Positions 53,527-63,189 are shown, counted from the stretch's first letter. The stretch is DNA of 63,418 nt from Bacteroides sp. (GCA_023663265.1 JAMPHV010000006.1:1-63418), one strand, 5' to 3'. The notes: a model not told the origin generated them from the sequence alone. Numbers and translations: made by a program.

Positions 53527-54432
53527 ATGAATTGCTTGAATTATCGGTATGAATGCCAGGACGCATTGGATTTCTGCAAATCAATTCCGTCCGATTCAAT
53601 AAAATTGATTATTACATCACCACCGTATAACATTGGAAAGGAATATGAAATCAAAAGAAATATTGATGATTATATATCAAATTTACTGCCTATGCTGACC
53701 GAGTTTCATCGAATACTTTCAAGCGACGGAAGTATTTGTTGGCAAACAGGGAACTTTGTTGACGAAGGGGAAATATATCCTTTAGATATATTTTTTTATC
53801 CGTATTTTAAAAGAATGGGTTTATATTTAAGAAATAGGATCATTTGGCATTTCGGGCATGGTCTTCACTGTTCAAAGAGATTTAGCGGCAGGTACGAAAC
53901 TATTTTGTGGTTTACAAAATCAAACCGATATGTATTTAATCTTGATGCGGTTCGTATTCCCTCCAAATACCCGGGAAAGAAATATTACAAAGGGGAAAAA
54001 AAAGGACAGATCAGCGGAAATCCGAGAGGAAAAAATCCGGAAGATGTTTGGGAAATTACCTTAGAGCGCCTTATTGATGATTGGGATGCTCAAATATGGG
54101 AGATACCCAATGTTAAAAACAATCATCCTGAAAAGGTAAACCATCCTTGTCAATTTCCCGTTGAATTGGTTGAAAGATGTGTTTTAGCTTTAACAAACGA
54201 GAATGATATAGTTTACGACCCGTTTTCGGGGGTAGGTTCATCATTGGTCGCTGCTCTTAAAAATAATAGGATAGCATATGGAACGGAATTGGAGCAAACC
54301 TATGTAGATATTGGCTTGGATAGAATACATAAGCTTGAGAACGGTACGCTTGCAACACGTCCGATATATCAGAAAATATGGATTCCGAGTCCTAATGATA
54401 AGGTCGCTCAAATGCCGGATGAATGGAGATAA
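53527..54432 (+). CDS. Beta-class DNA methyltransferase of an RM system (likely N4-cytosine or N6-adenine)
   Basis: The 301-residue enzyme puts a methyl group on DNA to protect host sites. Motif order is beta-class: the catalytic TSPPYNIGKEY at about residues 30-40 comes first and the SAM-binding DPFSGVGSS at about 231-239 last. The SPPY form is common in N4-cytosine enzymes. The low GC and AT-rich codons differ from def and fmt on both sides, which points to transfer. The nuclease gene follows six bases on; their frames would touch. Site specificity is inferred from the nuclease. Confidence 0.9.
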   Translation: MNCLNYRYECQDALDFCKSIPSDSIKLIITSPPYNIGKEYEIKRNIDDYISNLLPMLTEFHRILSSDGSICWQTGNFVDEGEIYPLDIFFYPYFKRMGLYLRNRIIWHFGHGLHCSKRFSGRYETILWFTKSNRYVFNLDAVRIPSKYPGKKYYKGEKKGQISGNPRGKNPEDVWEITLERLIDDWDAQIWEIPNVKNNHPEKVNHPCQFPVELVERCVLALTNENDIVYDPFSGVGSSLVAALKNNRIAYGTELEQTYVDIGLDRIHKLENGTLATRPIYQKIWIPSPNDKVAQMPDEWR

Positions 54433-54437
54433 GGAAA

Positions 54438-55055
54438 ATGCGAATAGGACAAATGTACAGCCACTTAAATGGCGTTGAATTTCTTATTGTTCACAAGCTT
54501 GATTTATGGAACGAAATAAAAAATGTAATTAAAAATGTTAATGCAAATGAAGCTTTTAATAAAGTCAGCAAAGAAAAAACAATGGTCGGAAAAATTTTAT
54601 ATTCTCCGTCTAAATTAAACAAGCTTTTTGAGAACGGGTTTTCCAAAGCAGGTTGGAATGGAATGAGGACCGATTACTTTGTAAACGAAGATTTGGAAAC
54701 TACCAAAGAAACCGTTAATATAAGAGATAAAGAGAGACAAAAGAGCGCTATATTAAGTAAAGGCTACAATGCATTCAGAACTTATAATCACGTGGATTTT
54801 GTTAAGGATCGCATCGCTGTTGAGGTTCAGTTTGGAAAATATTTTTCTGTACAATATGATCTTCATGTTAAACATACTTTTTTCTATGGACGAGGGGATA
54901 TTGACGTTGGTATTGAAATTATACCTATGCATAAGCTAATGACCCAAATGTCAACCGGTGTCTCCTGGTATGAAAATGAATTAACAAATATAGTCAGAGA
55001 GGGACGTTCTAATCCATCGGTCCCCGTTGTTCTTATAGGTGTTGAACCAGATTAA
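54438..55055 (+). CDS. BstYI/BglII-family restriction endonuclease, predicted site RGATCY
   Basis: The 205-residue protein matches my memory of R.BstYI (203 residues) along its length: MRIGQMYSHLNGVEF at the start, SKEKTMVGKILYSPSKLN, DFVKDRIAVEVQFGKY and VPVVLIGVEPD at the end. The active site is D/E with E-V-Q, the BglII-type variant of the PD-ExK core. ATG 54438 is chosen by AAGG and by similarity; an ATG at 54423 overlaps the methyltransferase. The match to BstYI predicts cutting at R^GATCY. GC is low, as in its partner. Confidence 0.9.
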   Translation: MRIGQMYSHLNGVEFLIVHKLDLWNEIKNVIKNVNANEAFNKVSKEKTMVGKILYSPSKLNKLFENGFSKAGWNGMRTDYFVNEDLETTKETVNIRDKERQKSAILSKGYNAFRTYNHVDFVKDRIAVEVQFGKYFSVQYDLHVKHTFFYGRGDIDVGIEIIPMHKLMTQMSTGVSWYENELTNIVREGRSNPSVPVVLIGVEPD

Positions 55056-55090
55056 GCGAAAATTTTTAGCATAGCGAAAGGATTTGGATC

Positions 55091-56026
55091 GTGAATATAG
55101 TATTTATGGGCACCCCCGAAATAGCCGTATCCTGTCTGAGCGCTTTATACGAAGCGGGACACGTGATCTCGGCGGTTTTCACTCAGCCCGACAAGCCCAA
55201 GAACAGAGGGCATAAGACGCAGATGCCGCCTGTAAAGGAATACGCTTTGGAAAAGGGTATAGAAGTGCATCAGCCCTTGTCCCTGCGAAAGGGAGAGGAC
55301 GGAGAAAAAAGCTTGGAAACGCTGAAAAGCCTTGCACCCGACTGTATAGTCGTTGTGGCATACGGTCAGATACTTCCCAAGAGTATCTTGGATATACCGA
55401 AATGCGGCTGCGTCAACGTTCACGCCTCGCTGCTCCCCAAATACCGCGGTGCGGCTCCCATACAGCGGGCTATAATGGACGGCGAGACCGAAACGGGTAT
55501 CACCACCATGTATATGTCCGAGGGCTTGGATACCGGAGATATGATACTTAAGGAAGCGGTCGCCATAGCTCCCGAAGCTACGGGGGAGCAGCTTCACGAC
55601 CGCTTGGCGGAGATCGGCTCCCGCTTGATAACGGAGACGCTTTCGCTGATAGAAAAGGGGATCGCGCCCAGGACGCCTCAAACCGAGGAAAATACCTGCT
55701 ACGCGGAAAGAATAATGAAAGAGGACTGCCGAATAGACTTTACCAAAAGCGCAGATACTCTTTATAATATGATAAGAGGTCTTTCCCCGTCTCCGTGCGC
55801 CTTTACCTTTCTCGGCGGGAAACGGCTCAAGGTGTATTTTGCGGAAAAGCTCGGCCGCGTTTCGGACGCGCCCGCGGGAACGGTCGTTGAGGGAGACGGA
55901 TTATGCGCCGCCTGCGGCGAGGGCGTGCTGAGGCTTACGGATATACAGCTTGAGGGCGGAAAAAGAATGAGAGACAGTGATATGCTGAGAGGAAGAAAGG
56001 TAGAAAAAGGAACGGTTTTGGGATAA
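55091..56026 (+). CDS. fmt: Methionyl-tRNA formyltransferase
   Basis: Fmt puts a formyl group on initiator Met-tRNA. The 311 residues have FMGTPEIAVSCL, the folate/catalytic part NVHASLLPKYRGAAPIQRAI and the C-terminal OB-fold. The start is GTG 55091 after AAAGGA. It is separated from its usual partner def by the RM pair. Confidence 0.97.
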   Translation: MNIVFMGTPEIAVSCLSALYEAGHVISAVFTQPDKPKNRGHKTQMPPVKEYALEKGIEVHQPLSLRKGEDGEKSLETLKSLAPDCIVVVAYGQILPKSILDIPKCGCVNVHASLLPKYRGAAPIQRAIMDGETETGITTMYMSEGLDTGDMILKEAVAIAPEATGEQLHDRLAEIGSRLITETLSLIEKGIAPRTPQTEENTCYAERIMKEDCRIDFTKSADTLYNMIRGLSPSPCAFTFLGGKRLKVYFAEKLGRVSDAPAGTVVEGDGLCAACGEGVLRLTDIQLEGGKRMRDSDMLRGRKVEKGTVLG

Positions 56027-56060
56027 TGCGATCTCTCAAAACCGAGCTCGGAGGTGCGTT

Positions 56061-56768
56061 ATGTTTTTTAATTTCTTTTACTTTCACCCCACTCTCGCTT
56101 ATTTCCTTGTTATAGCAACGGTGATATTTTCTTATGCCATGCAGGCGAGGGTGGATTCGGCGTTTAAAAAATACAGCAGGGTAGGCAGCCGCAGAAACGT
56201 GCCCGCTCACGTTATAGCAAGGCAGATATTGGACAGCTTCGGGCTTTACAACGTTACCGTTATGCGGGTGGACGGAAGGCTCACCGACCATTACGACCCG
56301 AGGCAGAACGTGGTGGCGCTTTCGGATTCCACCTTTTACAGCACGTCGGTGGCGGCTATCGGCGTGGCGGCTCACGAGGTGGGTCATGCGGTGCAGTACA
56401 ACAAAAACTATCTTCCGATAAAGATACGCTCGCTTTTTGTACCTGTCGCTCAGATCGGTTCAAAGTCGTGGATAATTTTCTTTCTTGCGGGAATGTTTTT
56501 CAGCATGCCGTTCCTGCTGGATATCGGGGTTCTCCTTTTTGCCTGCGTGGTGCTGTTTCAGCTCTTGACGCTGCCCGTTGAATTTAACGCCAGCCGCAGA
56601 GCCTTGAACACTATCGAGCAGCAATTCCTGCTTGAACAAGACGAAATGGAGGGCGCAAGAAAGACGCTTTCCGCAGCGGCTATGACCTATGTCGCGGGAC
56701 TTATGGCAGCGGCGGCGCAGCTTATCAGACTGCTTGTCATGGTCAACGGCAGGAACAGCAGAAGATAA
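56061..56768 (+). CDS. Membrane zinc metallopeptidase (YugP-like)
   Basis: The 235-residue protein has an N-terminal helix, the zinc motif HEVGH (about residue 111) in AAHEVGHAVQYNKNY, and two or three later helices. It belongs to the neutral zinc peptidase family 2 found in this place of the def-fmt operon in many Clostridia. Substrate is unknown. Confidence 0.9.
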   Translation: MFFNFFYFHPTLAYFLVIATVIFSYAMQARVDSAFKKYSRVGSRRNVPAHVIARQILDSFGLYNVTVMRVDGRLTDHYDPRQNVVALSDSTFYSTSVAAIGVAAHEVGHAVQYNKNYLPIKIRSLFVPVAQIGSKSWIIFFLAGMFFSMPFLLDIGVLLFACVVLFQLLTLPVEFNASRRALNTIEQQFLLEQDEMEGARKTLSAAAMTYVAGLMAAAAQLIRLLVMVNGRNSRR

Positions 56769-56806
56769 CGATCTCCCCCACAAAGCGAGGAAAGGAACCT
56801 GAACAT

Positions 56807-58111
56807 ATGAAGACATCAAGACAGGTGGTTTTGGAGCTGCTTGTAAAAATGGAGCAAAACGGCGCGTATTCCAATATAGTGCTGGACAACACTTTTCATT
56901 CGGAAAAGCTTTCCGACAGAGACAAGGCGTTTGCCGCAATGCTGTTTTACGGAGTCATCGAGAGGAAAATGACCCTCGATCACATAATCCGTATGTATTC
57001 CTCCACCGAATTTGACAAGATCGATACGGACGTATTGCAGCTCCTCAGAATGGGGATATATCAGCTCTTATATACCTCCGTTCCCGAAAGCGCGGCGGTG
57101 AACGAGTGCACCGAGCTTGCGCAGCAAAGCAGAAAGGGCTTTGTAAACGGAATACTCAGAAGCTTCATACGCGGAGGCAAGCAGATAGATTACAAGGACT
57201 TGGAGGGCGCCGCAAGAATGTCGGTGGAATATTCCTGTCCCAAATGGCTCGTAAAAAAATGGACGGGAATGTTCGGCGAGGAGAAAACGGCAGCCATTTT
57301 AAAGGACAGCTTCGGAAGACCGCCGCTGTTCGTTAAGGTAAACACGCTGAAATGCACCGCAGACGAGCTTATCGCCGAGTTTGCCAAGGAAAGGATAGAG
57401 GCGAAGAAAAACGCCCTGCTCGACGACTGTCTGGAGCTGGGGCGGATCCACGGGGTAGAAGCCACCAACGCTTACAGAAAGGGGCTTTTTCATGTGCAGG
57501 ATATATCCTCCCAGCTTTGCTGCCGAGTGGCTAAGCCCGTATTTAACGAAACGGTGATAGACGTTTGCGCCGCCCCCGGAGGGAAGACCTTCACTATGGG
57601 CGAAATGATGGCGAACAGAGGAAAAATTTACAGCTTCGACCTGTACGACGGCAAGGTGTCCATGATAAACGAGGGCGCGAGACGGCTGGGATTGTCCATT
57701 GTCACCGCCGCGGTGCACGACGCCACAAGCTACGACGAAAATATCCCCTTGGCGGACAAGGTGCTTTGCGACGTGGTTTGCTCCGGGCTCGGGGTCATCA
57801 GAAGAAAGCCCGAAATAAAATATAAGGAAGTGAAAAATCTCGAACAGCTCCCTATCGTTCAGAAGCATATAATGGAAACCGCTTCAAAATACGTCAAGAC
57901 GGGAGGGACGCTCATATATTCGACCTGCACCTTAAACGCCGAGGAAAACGAAAGGGTAGTGGAAAGCTTTTTGAGCGATAACCCGAGCTTTGCTCCCGTG
58001 GTGGTACCCATCGGGATCGCGGGAGTCGAGGACGTTTGTATGAGAACCTTTTTGCCCACCGTCACGGGCGGCGACGGATTTTTTGCCGCAACGCTCAGGA
58101 GGATCAGGTAA
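56807..58111 (+). CDS. rsmB: 16S rRNA m5C967 methyltransferase
   Basis: RsmB methylates C967 of 16S rRNA. The 434 residues have an N-terminal NusB-like domain (1-130), the SAM motif DVCAAPGGKTF (about 248-258) and the two Cys sites CDVVCSGLG and YSTCTLNAEENE. The Pro before the motif IV Cys, usual in DxPCSG, is Val here. AAAGGA precedes ATG 56807. Confidence 0.95.
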   Translation: MKTSRQVVLELLVKMEQNGAYSNIVLDNTFHSEKLSDRDKAFAAMLFYGVIERKMTLDHIIRMYSSTEFDKIDTDVLQLLRMGIYQLLYTSVPESAAVNECTELAQQSRKGFVNGILRSFIRGGKQIDYKDLEGAARMSVEYSCPKWLVKKWTGMFGEEKTAAILKDSFGRPPLFVKVNTLKCTADELIAEFAKERIEAKKNALLDDCLELGRIHGVEATNAYRKGLFHVQDISSQLCCRVAKPVFNETVIDVCAAPGGKTFTMGEMMANRGKIYSFDLYDGKVSMINEGARRLGLSIVTAAVHDATSYDENIPLADKVLCDVVCSGLGVIRRKPEIKYKEVKNLEQLPIVQKHIMETASKYVKTGGTLIYSTCTLNAEENERVVESFLSDNPSFAPVVVPIGIAGVEDVCMRTFLPTVTGGDGFFAATLRRIR

Positions 58112-58115
58112 AAAA

Positions 58116-59150
58116 TTGGAAAATAAAGAAAAAACGGATATTTTGTCCTTAAGCTTGGAGGAGCTTGAGGAGAAATTATTACAAATCGGTGAAAAAAAGT
58201 ACCGCGCGATGCAGGTATTTCAATGGCTGCACTGTAAAAAAGCGGTGGATTTCGATGAAATGACCAATATTTCTGCACAAGCCAAGGCTTTGCTTGTTGA
58301 AAATTTTTATATAAATTCAATGAAAATTCAAAAAAGGCTTGTATCAGCTATCGATAATACTGTAAAATACTTATATCTGCTCCCCGACGGAAACAAGATC
58401 GAAACGGTTTTGATGGAATATCGTCACGGAAACAGCGTCTGCCTTTCAACGCAGGTAGGCTGTAAAATGGGCTGCAAGTTCTGCGCCTCTGCCAAGGCGG
58501 GGTTCGTGAGAGACCTTTTGCCCTCCGAGATACTGCTTCAGATATACGAGACCGAACGGGACAGCGGACGGAAAATAGATTCCGTGGTTTTGATGGGTAT
58601 AGGCGAGCCCTTGGACAATTTCGACAATACGGTAAAGTTTCTTCGGCTCGTTTCTCATAAGGACGGGAGAAATATGAGCTTAAGGCACGTTTCTCTTTCC
58701 ACCTGCGGCTTGGTCGATAAAATATACGCGCTGGCGGAAATGAAGCTTCCGCTGACGCTGTCGGTGTCGCTCCATGCTCCCACGGACGAAAAAAGAGACG
58801 GGATAATGCCGGTTAACGGGAAATATCCCGTAAAGGAGCTTATAAAAGCCTGCGGCGATTATTTCAAAGCTACGGGCAGGCGGATAAGCTTTGAGTTCAG
58901 CCTTATAAAGGGCGTAAACGACGATATGGATACCGCGCGGGAGCTTATCGCGCTGCTTAAGCCCTTAGGCATATGTCATGTAAATCTTATTCCCGTAAAT
59001 GAAATAAGAGAGGGCGGCTACAGAAAAAGCGGCTCTGTGTCACAGTTTCGCAGCGCGCTTATACGTGGCGGGCTCAACGCCACCGTAAGGAGAACTTTGG
59101 GCTCCGATATCGAAGCCGCCTGCGGTCAGCTCAGACGGGATAACATATGA
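58116..59150 (+). CDS. rlmN: 23S rRNA (A2503-C2)/tRNA adenine methyltransferase RlmN
   Basis: RlmN is a radical-SAM enzyme that methylates A2503 of 23S rRNA and A37 of some tRNA. The CxxxCxxC cluster is CKMGCKFC and the resolving Cys is in EAACGQLR near the end. The start is TTG 58116, seven bases after AGG and just past the rsmB stop; an ATG at 58083 lies inside rsmB. Length 344 is usual. Confidence 0.96.
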   Translation: MENKEKTDILSLSLEELEEKLLQIGEKKYRAMQVFQWLHCKKAVDFDEMTNISAQAKALLVENFYINSMKIQKRLVSAIDNTVKYLYLLPDGNKIETVLMEYRHGNSVCLSTQVGCKMGCKFCASAKAGFVRDLLPSEILLQIYETERDSGRKIDSVVLMGIGEPLDNFDNTVKFLRLVSHKDGRNMSLRHVSLSTCGLVDKIYALAEMKLPLTLSVSLHAPTDEKRDGIMPVNGKYPVKELIKACGDYFKATGRRISFEFSLIKGVNDDMDTARELIALLKPLGICHVNLIPVNEIREGGYRKSGSVSQFRSALIRGGLNATVRRTLGSDIEAACGQLRRDNI

Positions 59151-59165
59151 TCAAGGAGAATAACA

Positions 59166-59900
59166 TTGAAATTTTATTCCAAAACCGACATAGGTTTGTT
59201 AAGAAACGAAAACCAGGACAGAGTATGGGTAAGCTATCTCGGTGAGAACGAGGAAGCCGCCGCTCTTGTGGTGTGCGACGGAATGGGCGGAGAAAACGCC
59301 GGAAGCTGCGCCAGTCAGATGACCTTGGACGCTATGCGCGACAGGATAATGAACGGCTTTCGCTTAAACGGCAGCCGCAACTTTATACGCAATCTTTTAA
59401 TAACCTCGGTCACGGCGGCGAACAGTCTTGTCTTCGACCGAGCCAGAAGCGAGCCCGATAAAAAGGGAATGGGCACCACCTGCGTTGCGGCGGTGGTCTG
59501 CGCCGAAAGAGCGTATATCATAAACGTAGGCGACAGCCGCTGTTACCGTGTTTTCGGCGAAAGCATGCAGCAGATAACCAAGGATCATACCGAGGTGCGC
59601 CGTCTTCTTGACCTTGGCAGGATCACCGAGGAGGAAAGCAAGGATCACCCGTACAGAAGCCGCCTTACAAGAGCCGTGGGAGCCACGAGAGACATAACGC
59701 CCGATTATTTCGAGATAGACCTGGAGGAGGGCAACAGCCTTTTGCTGTGCTCGGACGGACTTCATTCCTACGGAGACGATTCGGAAATAGCGGGAATAAT
59801 CGTGAACAATCCCGCAAACAGGTGCTGCGACCTTCTTATAGATTACGCCCTTGCCAACGGCGGAAGAGACAATACCACGGTCGCGCTGCTTAAATACTGA
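59166..59900 (+). CDS. PP2C-type Ser/Thr protein phosphatase (Stp/PrpC)
   Basis: The phosphatase reverses PrkC action. The 244 residues have RNENQDRVW, VVCDGMGGENAG (metal-binding Asp), GDSRCYRV, DHTEVRRL and LLCSDGLHSYG, ending in GGRDNTTVAL. The start is TTG 59166, seven bases after AAGGAG. It precedes prkC, the usual pair. Confidence 0.95.
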   Translation: MKFYSKTDIGLLRNENQDRVWVSYLGENEEAAALVVCDGMGGENAGSCASQMTLDAMRDRIMNGFRLNGSRNFIRNLLITSVTAANSLVFDRARSEPDKKGMGTTCVAAVVCAERAYIINVGDSRCYRVFGESMQQITKDHTEVRRLLDLGRITEEESKDHPYRSRLTRAVGATRDITPDYFEIDLEEGNSLLLCSDGLHSYGDDSEIAGIIVNNPANRCCDLLIDYALANGGRDNTTVALLKY

Positions 59901-60012
59901 GTACATATTGCCGCGTCTCGGCTCTTTTCTTTCCACGCAGGGAAAGTAAGCCGCAGCGGCAGGGACATATCTGAACAAAGGAAATCTCGCGTGGAGAAAC
60001 GGCGGATATATT

Positions 60013-62217
60013 ATGGACAATAACATTGGTAAAAAGCTTGACGGCAGATACGAGCTGCTGGAGCTTATCGGTGTTGGGGGAATGGCGGATATATACAAAG
60101 CCAGAGATATAACGGAGGACAGGGTAGTTGCCGTAAAGATACTCAAAAACGAGTTCGTGGGCAGCGAGGATTTTATACGCAGATTCAGGAACGAGTCCAA
60201 GGCTATTGCGCTTTTGTCTCACCCCAACATAGTTAAGATATACGACGTGGGCTTTACCGACAAGCTTCAGTTTATTGTTATGGAGTACATTGACGGGATC
60301 ACTCTTACCGAATATATATCCAAGCAGGGCGTGCTTAAATGGAAGGACACCGTGCATTTCACCATGCAGATACTGAAAGCGCTTCAGCACGCTCATGACC
60401 GCGGGATAGTGCACCGCGACATAAAACCGCAGAACGTTATGCTTTTATCGGACGGCACCATAAAGGTCATGGACTTCGGCATTGCCCGTTTTAACCGCGA
60501 GACCGACAAGACCATGTCGGAAAAGGCGATAGGCTCGGTTCACTATATCAGCCCCGAACAGGCGAGAGGCGACGTTACCGACGAACGGAGCGATATATAC
60601 TCCATAGGCATTATGATGTACGAAATGCTTACGGGAAAAAAGCCCTTTGACGGAGACAGCCCCGTAGCCATTGCGCTTATGCATATGCAGTCCGGAGCAA
60701 AAAAAATGTCCGAGATCAATAACTCTATCCCCGAGGGTCTGGAAGAAATAACCGAAAAGGCTATGCAAAAGGAGCCCTCAAAGCGTTATCAGACCGCGGG
60801 AGAGATGATGAAGGATATAGAGGAGTTCAAGCAGAACCCCAGTATCGTTTTCGAGTATAAGTATTTCTCCACGGACGGCACCACCAAGTATTTTGACAAG
60901 GTGGCGGAGCCCGCTCAGAAAAAAACCGCCGCCTCGGTCTCCTCAACGTCCGCCTCGGCTTCTCAGAAAAAGGGGTACAGCCTTAAAAAAGCCGACGAGG
61001 CGAGGGAGGAGTACGGTGAGGACTATGACGACGAGGATTATGACGAGGATTACGACGACGAGGTAGCGCCGCGCCGTTCTCCGCTGCTGTCGGTGCTGTT
61101 TGCGGTCACCGCGGTGTTTGTCATCGTGGCGGCGTTCGTGGTGTACAAGCTGGTGACCGACGTTGTGCCTACGGAGGAAAACAACGAGATCGAAGAAATA
61201 ACCGTTCCTACGCTGGTGGGACTTACCGAGGACGAGATGAGGCAGCAGTATTCCAATCTTGTTCTTCTGCTGACAAGGGCAAACGATCCCGCTCCCGCGG
61301 GAGAGATCATTTATCAAAGCATAGGCGCGGGAACTCAGATCAAATCCACCCAGCAGATAACCGTAACGGTAAGTCTCGGTCCAAAAATGGAGGAGATAGA
61401 CGAATATTCCTCGAGACCCAAGGACGAGGCGGTAATACAGCTTAAAAACCAAGGCTTCAAAACCGATATAGTGTGGGTGGACAACGACTCGGTGCCCCGC
61501 GACAACGTTATAAGGACCGATCCGCCCGCAAGAACGAGAGCGGAGGTAGGTACCACGGTCACTATTTATGTAAGCCAGGGACCCTCGCCCACTCTTACCG
61601 TTGTCCCCAACTTTAAGAACCTTACCGAAGCCACCGCAAAACAAAACGCGGAGCGAAACGATCTTGTGCTCCTCATCGAGTATATACCCAGCGAGGACGG
61701 CAGCGTAGAAAAGGGCAGGGTAATAAGCCAAAGCATCGAACCCAACGAAAAGGTGGACAAAAACACGGTGGTAACTCTCTACGTTTCCAACGGAGAAACG
61801 CCTCAGAAGACCTCCGACTTGACCTTCAGCATAAACAGCAGCGCCAGCGGGGAATTTAAATTCAGATACTATATCGACGGCGTATTGCAGGAGGAAATGG
61901 AGGAGACCAGAGATATTTCCTTAAGCAAGCAGATAGTATGGGAGATATCGGGTACGGGAACCGTGATATACTCCATAGTGGTGGAAAGCGTCGAGACAGG
62001 CGAAAGCAAGACCATGGCAAAGATCGAGGTGGATTTTGACGCCGACCCGATCGAAAAGAAGCAGATCGAGCTTAACGGCAACGTCTTCAGAGAATTGCAG
62101 GCGGAAGCCGCCGCGGAGGAAACTACCACGGTCGTTACCACGGCGGTCACAACTCCTCCCGTAATGGAGTTTGAAACCGAGGACGGCTCCGAAACGGAGG
62201 GCATAGGAGTACTTTAA
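60013..62217 (+). CDS. prkC: Ser/Thr protein kinase with PASTA domains (PrkC/Stk1)
   Basis: PrkC senses muropeptides or lipid II and phosphorylates division, wall and metabolism proteins. The kinase domain (about 10-275) has GVGGMADIYKA, catalytic HRDIKPQNVM (near 133) and DFGIAR. An acidic linker, one membrane helix (about 357-377) and three PASTA repeats (about 395-600) follow. An extra outside part of about 130 residues with Thr/Glu-rich tail ends the protein. Length 734 exceeds the Bacillus protein of 648 because of this tail. It is likely surface-exposed. Confidence 0.96.
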   Translation: MDNNIGKKLDGRYELLELIGVGGMADIYKARDITEDRVVAVKILKNEFVGSEDFIRRFRNESKAIALLSHPNIVKIYDVGFTDKLQFIVMEYIDGITLTEYISKQGVLKWKDTVHFTMQILKALQHAHDRGIVHRDIKPQNVMLLSDGTIKVMDFGIARFNRETDKTMSEKAIGSVHYISPEQARGDVTDERSDIYSIGIMMYEMLTGKKPFDGDSPVAIALMHMQSGAKKMSEINNSIPEGLEEITEKAMQKEPSKRYQTAGEMMKDIEEFKQNPSIVFEYKYFSTDGTTKYFDKVAEPAQKKTAASVSSTSASASQKKGYSLKKADEAREEYGEDYDDEDYDEDYDDEVAPRRSPLLSVLFAVTAVFVIVAAFVVYKLVTDVVPTEENNEIEEITVPTLVGLTEDEMRQQYSNLVLLLTRANDPAPAGEIIYQSIGAGTQIKSTQQITVTVSLGPKMEEIDEYSSRPKDEAVIQLKNQGFKTDIVWVDNDSVPRDNVIRTDPPARTRAEVGTTVTIYVSQGPSPTLTVVPNFKNLTEATAKQNAERNDLVLLIEYIPSEDGSVEKGRVISQSIEPNEKVDKNTVVTLYVSNGETPQKTSDLTFSINSSASGEFKFRYYIDGVLQEEMEETRDISLSKQIVWEISGTGTVIYSIVVESVETGESKTMAKIEVDFDADPIEKKQIELNGNVFRELQAEAAAEETTTVVTTAVTTPPVMEFETEDGSETEGIGVL

Positions 62218-62237
62218 TCACAGTCGGATAATAATCG

Positions 62238-62291
62238 ATATCAATAACCATTTTGACCTTGAGATACCTCGGGCAAAATGGTTATTGATAT
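62238..62291 (+). repeat. Dispersed palindrome copy 3, in the rsgA leader
   Basis: ATATCAATAACCATTTTG (62238-62255) and its exact complement (62274-62291) form an 18-base stem with a structured loop. The ribosome site of rsgA begins right after it (62293). It shares AATAACCATT with the other copies and is in prkC-rsgA RNA. Confidence 0.85.
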
Positions 62292-62307
62292 AAGAAGGGA
62301 GAAAAGG

Positions 62308-63189
62308 TTGAATACCGAAAACAGGATCATAAGCGTCAGCGGAGGAATTTACACTGTGGAAACTCCCGAGGGGACAATATCGGCAAGATCGAGAGGCGTG
62401 TTCAGACAAAAGGGGATAAAGCCCGTAACGGGAGACTACGTCGAGCTTCGGCTGGAGGAAAACGCCGAGCCTGTCATATCAGAGGTGCTCGAACGGAAAA
62501 ACGTTATAATACGCCCCCCTCTCGCCAATCTTGATATGGCGGTGCTGGTGGTGTCCTCCTGCGAGCCCGCTCCCAACCTGTTTGTTTTGGACAAGCTGAC
62601 GGCGATTTTTGAAAGCAAGGGAATAGAGACGGTCTATGCCTTTACAAAGATCGACAGGGTACAGGCGGAGCGGTACGCGGCGATATATGAAAATATAGGC
62701 TATAAAACCTTTATGACGGACAACGTCACAGGCGAGGGCTCCCGACCGCTGGCGGACTGTCTTAGGGGAAAGACCTCCGCTCTCATAGGCAATACGGGAG
62801 TGGGCAAGTCCAGCCTTATGAACCATATCGCTCCCGTAGCCGAGCATAAGACCTCGGAGATCAGCAAAAAGCTGGGCAGAGGAAGGCATACCACAAGAGA
62901 GGTCAGACTGTACCGTCTCGATAACGCCACTTATATTGCCGATACGCCCGGCTTTTCCACTGTTGAGGTAAGCAGGTACGGAAACATTCCCTCCGAGGAG
63001 GTGGCGGGGTGCTTCCGCGAGTTTTCGGAGTACACGGATAAATGCAGATTCAAGGACTGCGCTCATATAAAAGAGGAAAGCTGCGCCGTACGGGAGGCGG
63101 TACGGACAGGACGTATCGCCGTATCGAGACACGAGAGCTACTGCAAAATTTACGATGAGGCGGTTAATGCCGTTTTCAAATACAAATAA
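62308..63189 (+). CDS. rsgA: Ribosome small-subunit GTPase RsgA
   Basis: RsgA checks late 30S assembly. The 293 residues have an OB-fold (1-65), a circularly permuted GTPase with TKID (G4-like), GNTGVGKSSLMN (G1) and DTPGF (G3), and a zinc part with CRFKDCAHIKEESC. The start is TTG 62308, six bases behind GGGAG. The earlier ATG 62278 is inside a hairpin arm and is rejected. G4 differs from the NKxD standard. Confidence 0.95.
   Translation: MNTENRIISVSGGIYTVETPEGTISARSRGVFRQKGIKPVTGDYVELRLEENAEPVISEVLERKNVIIRPPLANLDMAVLVVSSCEPAPNLFVLDKLTAIFESKGIETVYAFTKIDRVQAERYAAIYENIGYKTFMTDNVTGEGSRPLADCLRGKTSALIGNTGVGKSSLMNHIAPVAEHKTSEISKKLGRGRHTTREVRLYRLDNATYIADTPGFSTVEVSRYGNIPSEEVAGCFREFSEYTDKCRFKDCAHIKEESCAVREAVRTGRIAVSRHESYCKIYDEAVNAVFKYK

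Noticed and set aside
62278..62307. ATG 62278 as start of rsgA
   Set aside because: It lies inside a hairpin arm with no ribosome site, while TTG 62308 has GGGAG at correct distance.
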